Assembly (NCBI GenBank): GCA_011391835.1
Contig: JAABPS010000125.1
Span: 1-7,720 of the forward strand
Origin: Desulfobacteraceae bacterium
GTDB lineage: Bacteria; Desulfobacterota; Desulfobacteria; Desulfobacterales; JAABPS01
Reading direction: 5' to 3'
DNA length: 7,720 bases
In this document: positions 6,558 to 7,720 of the stretch, piece after piece
How the letters are laid out: every line of letters begins with the position of its first letter
Position numbering within the stretch: position 1 is the first letter of the stretch
The notes under the pieces: model-generated
Told to the model about the DNA's origin: nothing
The model's database searches: none
What the model saw: the letters and a program-made list of their open reading frames with translations, nothing else
Made by a program: the position numbers and the translations under genes

Positions 6558-6911
6558 ATGAAACTTTCTGAAATCGTTGATATCCTTGAAGCAAACGTTC
6601 TGGTTGGAAATGATCAATTAGACAAAGAGATCACCAGAGGCGGCGCGGCAGATCTCATGAGTGACATCCTTGCAGGCTTGTCAGACGAATGTATTTTTTT
6701 AACAGGGCTTACCACCATCCAGGCAGTAAGGACTGCCCTGGTGGCAAATGTAAGCGCTGTTGTCTTCGTTCGAAGCAAAAATCCTCCTTTGGAAGTAATT
6801 GAACTGGCCAAAGAACAGAGCGTGCCGGTTTTGATCAGTCCTTATTCCATGTTTGTCTCATGCGGAAGGCTTCATGCAAGGGGGATAACCGGGCTTGACG
6901 GAAAAGCATAG
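6558..6911 (+). CDS. DRTGG-domain protein, copy 2 (hydrogenase-cluster type)
   Basis: Second stand-alone DRTGG protein, 117 residues, first gene of the right-pointing group. It aligns with copy 1 (5181-5534) end to end without gaps; I count 54 identical positions of 117. Shared blocks: DILEAxVLxGxDQL (8-21), ADLMSDILA (31-39), LTGL (48-51), VFVRxKxP (69-76), SxFVxxGRL (97-105). The conserved start MKLSEIVDILEA and a weak GGA nine bases upstream support the ATG at 6558. Placement just before the HATPase and ferredoxin-type genes matches clusters around regulatory [FeFe]-hydrogenase-like proteins. Probably a regulatory or ligand-binding partner; the molecular role of the family is unknown. Confidence 0.9.
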   Translation: MKLSEIVDILEANVLVGNDQLDKEITRGGAADLMSDILAGLSDECIFLTGLTTIQAVRTALVANVSAVVFVRSKNPPLEVIELAKEQSVPVLISPYSMFVSCGRLHARGITGLDGKA

Positions 6912-7104
6912 TGTTTGTCCATGATTGATCTATTTTGCTAAAACAGCAACTGCGGCAAATAATCCGGAACCGTATGTCTTAATAGGGGCTTTAGCTTTAA
7001 AAAAACCTGACTGGTATTTTCTTAAAGTTTAAATTTTCTTATCTTCTTATAAGCCATAATGCGTGAGGCTTAAATAATAAACCAAAAAGGATCCTGCTCC
7101 TTTC
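6912..7104 (+). other. 193-base gap inside the right-pointing gene group
   Basis: No gene is seen. It contains a short dyad TTGCT-AAAAC-AGCAA near 6935, a TAAGCC/GGCTTA dyad (7050-7055 / 7067-7072) and a small hairpin before the HATPase ATG. There is no clear terminator with a T-run and no good -35/-10 pair, so whether the HATPase gene is co-transcribed with the DRTGG gene is open. Confidence 0.5.
7084..7103 (+). promoter_or_regulatory. Possible ribosome-site hairpin before the HATPase gene
   Basis: AAAAAGGA (7084-7091) is the only ribosome binding site candidate, 13 bases from the ATG at 7105, which is rather far. AAAGGA (7086-7091) pairs perfectly with TCCTTT (7098-7103) around a six-base loop, so the site could be hidden in a small hairpin. 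Modest stability; speculative. Confidence 0.35.
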
Positions 7105-7530
7105 ATGTCTGACTTAAAAAAAACCTTTCACGTTAAAGGAAAAGATTTTACTCACGCCGGAGAAGCTTCCGTAAACATAAAAAATATGCTGAAATCCATC
7201 GGTCTGGATCCGAAACTGATAAGGCGTATAGGCATCTGTGGGTATGAAGGTGAAATGAACATGGTCATGCACGGTGGAGATGGTATCTTATCTATTGAAA
7301 TTGATTCAGACAGGATAATGCTGGATTTGAATGACAATGGACCTGGCATTGAAGACACTGAACTGGCCATGAAAGAAGGCTATTCCACTGCAAAGGATGA
7401 ATTTAGAGAAATGGGCTTTGGCGCTGGGATGGGGCTCCCGAATATGAAAAAGAATTCAGACCAGTTCAACATAGAATCCAGAGTAGGGGAAGGAACTCAG
7501 GTCCAGATGGTTTTTTTCCTTAAGACTTAA
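7105..7530 (+). CDS. HATPase-domain protein, RsbT/RsbW-like (anti-sigma or switch kinase type)
   Basis: Small GHKL ATP-binding protein of 141 residues. Seen: N-box YEGEMNMVMHG with E48 and N52; G1 box DLNDNGPGI (D77, G79, G81); G2 box GFGAGMGLPNM (104-114); and a final GEGTQV (128-133). There is no histidine phosphoacceptor domain, no membrane segment and no sensor domain, so it is not a complete histidine kinase. It is like RsbT/RsbW/SpoIIAB, which phosphorylate a partner protein or bind a sigma factor. No STAS-type partner is visible here. The gene is followed eight bases later by the ferredoxin-type gene, with the ribosome site AAGGAGA overlapping its stop codon, so those two are translated from one message. 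Similar proteins occur beside DRTGG and regulatory hydrogenase-like genes, which suggests signal output (inference). Confidence 0.88.
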   Translation: MSDLKKTFHVKGKDFTHAGEASVNIKNMLKSIGLDPKLIRRIGICGYEGEMNMVMHGGDGILSIEIDSDRIMLDLNDNGPGIEDTELAMKEGYSTAKDEFREMGFGAGMGLPNMKKNSDQFNIESRVGEGTQVQMVFFLKT

Positions 7531-7538
7531 GGAGAAAA

Positions 7539-7720
7539 ATGAAAAACGATACAAACTTATCTCCTTTTTTACATTTTGACCAGGACCTGTGCACTGGATG
7601 CGCGGCTTGTGTAAAAGCATGCCCCACCAAAGCAATCCGCATAAAAAATGACAGGTCCATCCATGCGGTTGATCATTGCATCACGTGCGGAGAGTGCGTC
7701 CGTGTCTGCCCGAATGGCGC
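7539..7720 (+). CDS. Ferredoxin-type 2x[4Fe-4S] protein, 3'-partial; likely N-terminus of an [FeFe]-hydrogenase-like (sensory) protein
   Basis: The first 60 codons are visible, then the window ends. Two complete cluster motifs are present: C18-x2-C21-x2-C24-x3-C28-P (CTGCAACVKACP) and C47-x2-C50-x2-C53-x3-C57-P (CITCGECVRVCP). The start is ATG 7539 with AAGGAGA (7529-7535) just upstream. The CxxCGECVRVCPNGA wording and the upstream DRTGG and HATPase genes fit the N-terminus of a protein with the [Fe] hydrogenase large-subunit domain, as in the regulatory group of [FeFe]-hydrogenases. The catalytic domain itself is not in the window, so a plain ferredoxin or another iron-sulfur protein remains possible. 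The ferredoxin domain is certain; the hydrogenase identity is an inference. Confidence 0.85.
   Translation, partial: MKNDTNLSPFLHFDQDLCTGCAACVKACPTKAIRIKNDRSIHAVDHCITCGECVRVCPNG

Overview
The window looks like a piece of an anaerobic bacterial chromosome. The best guess is a sulfate-reducing or related Desulfobacterota (old Deltaproteobacteria), and this is an inference. The support is a NuoE/NuoF pair of the electron-bifurcating hydrogenase type with a ferredoxin-like tail, DRTGG-domain proteins, a KamA-family radical SAM enzyme and an RseC-like protein, in DNA of moderate to low GC. No rRNA, tRNA, IS element or CRISPR array was seen.

Left part (1-2763, + strand): a PLP-dependent group II decarboxylase of the PanP type (aspartate 1-decarboxylase, making beta-alanine) is followed by a KamA-family radical SAM 2,3-aminomutase. 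The decarboxylase appears to run off the left edge of the window, because its frame is open upstream of the first ATG. It also carries an apparent 1-base frameshift near 1519 that detaches its conserved C-terminal tail.

Middle (6086 down to 2788, - strand): a NuoE-like [2Fe-2S] subunit, a 117-residue DRTGG protein and a 595-residue NuoF/HydB-like flavoprotein lie close together and probably form one operon. An rseC-like membrane protein gene follows after a 141-base gap. No catalytic hydrogenase subunit lies in this operon.

Centre (6087-6557): a divergent control region of about 470 bases. It has a good sigma70-type promoter pointing right (TTGACA-N17-TATACA), a 13-bp palindrome just downstream of it, and two inverted repeats near the left-pointing side.

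Right part (6558-7720, + strand): a second DRTGG protein of exactly the same length as the first and about 46% identical to it, then an RsbT/RsbW-like HATPase (switch-kinase fold), then the start of a protein with two [4Fe-4S] ferredoxin motifs that leaves the window. This order resembles clusters in which the last gene is a regulatory or sensory [FeFe]-hydrogenase-like protein.

Together, the divergent module reads as an NADH/ferredoxin electron-transfer unit facing a probable redox- or hydrogen-sensing unit, with one DRTGG paralogue on each side. The sensing role is an inference and depends on sequence to the right of the window.
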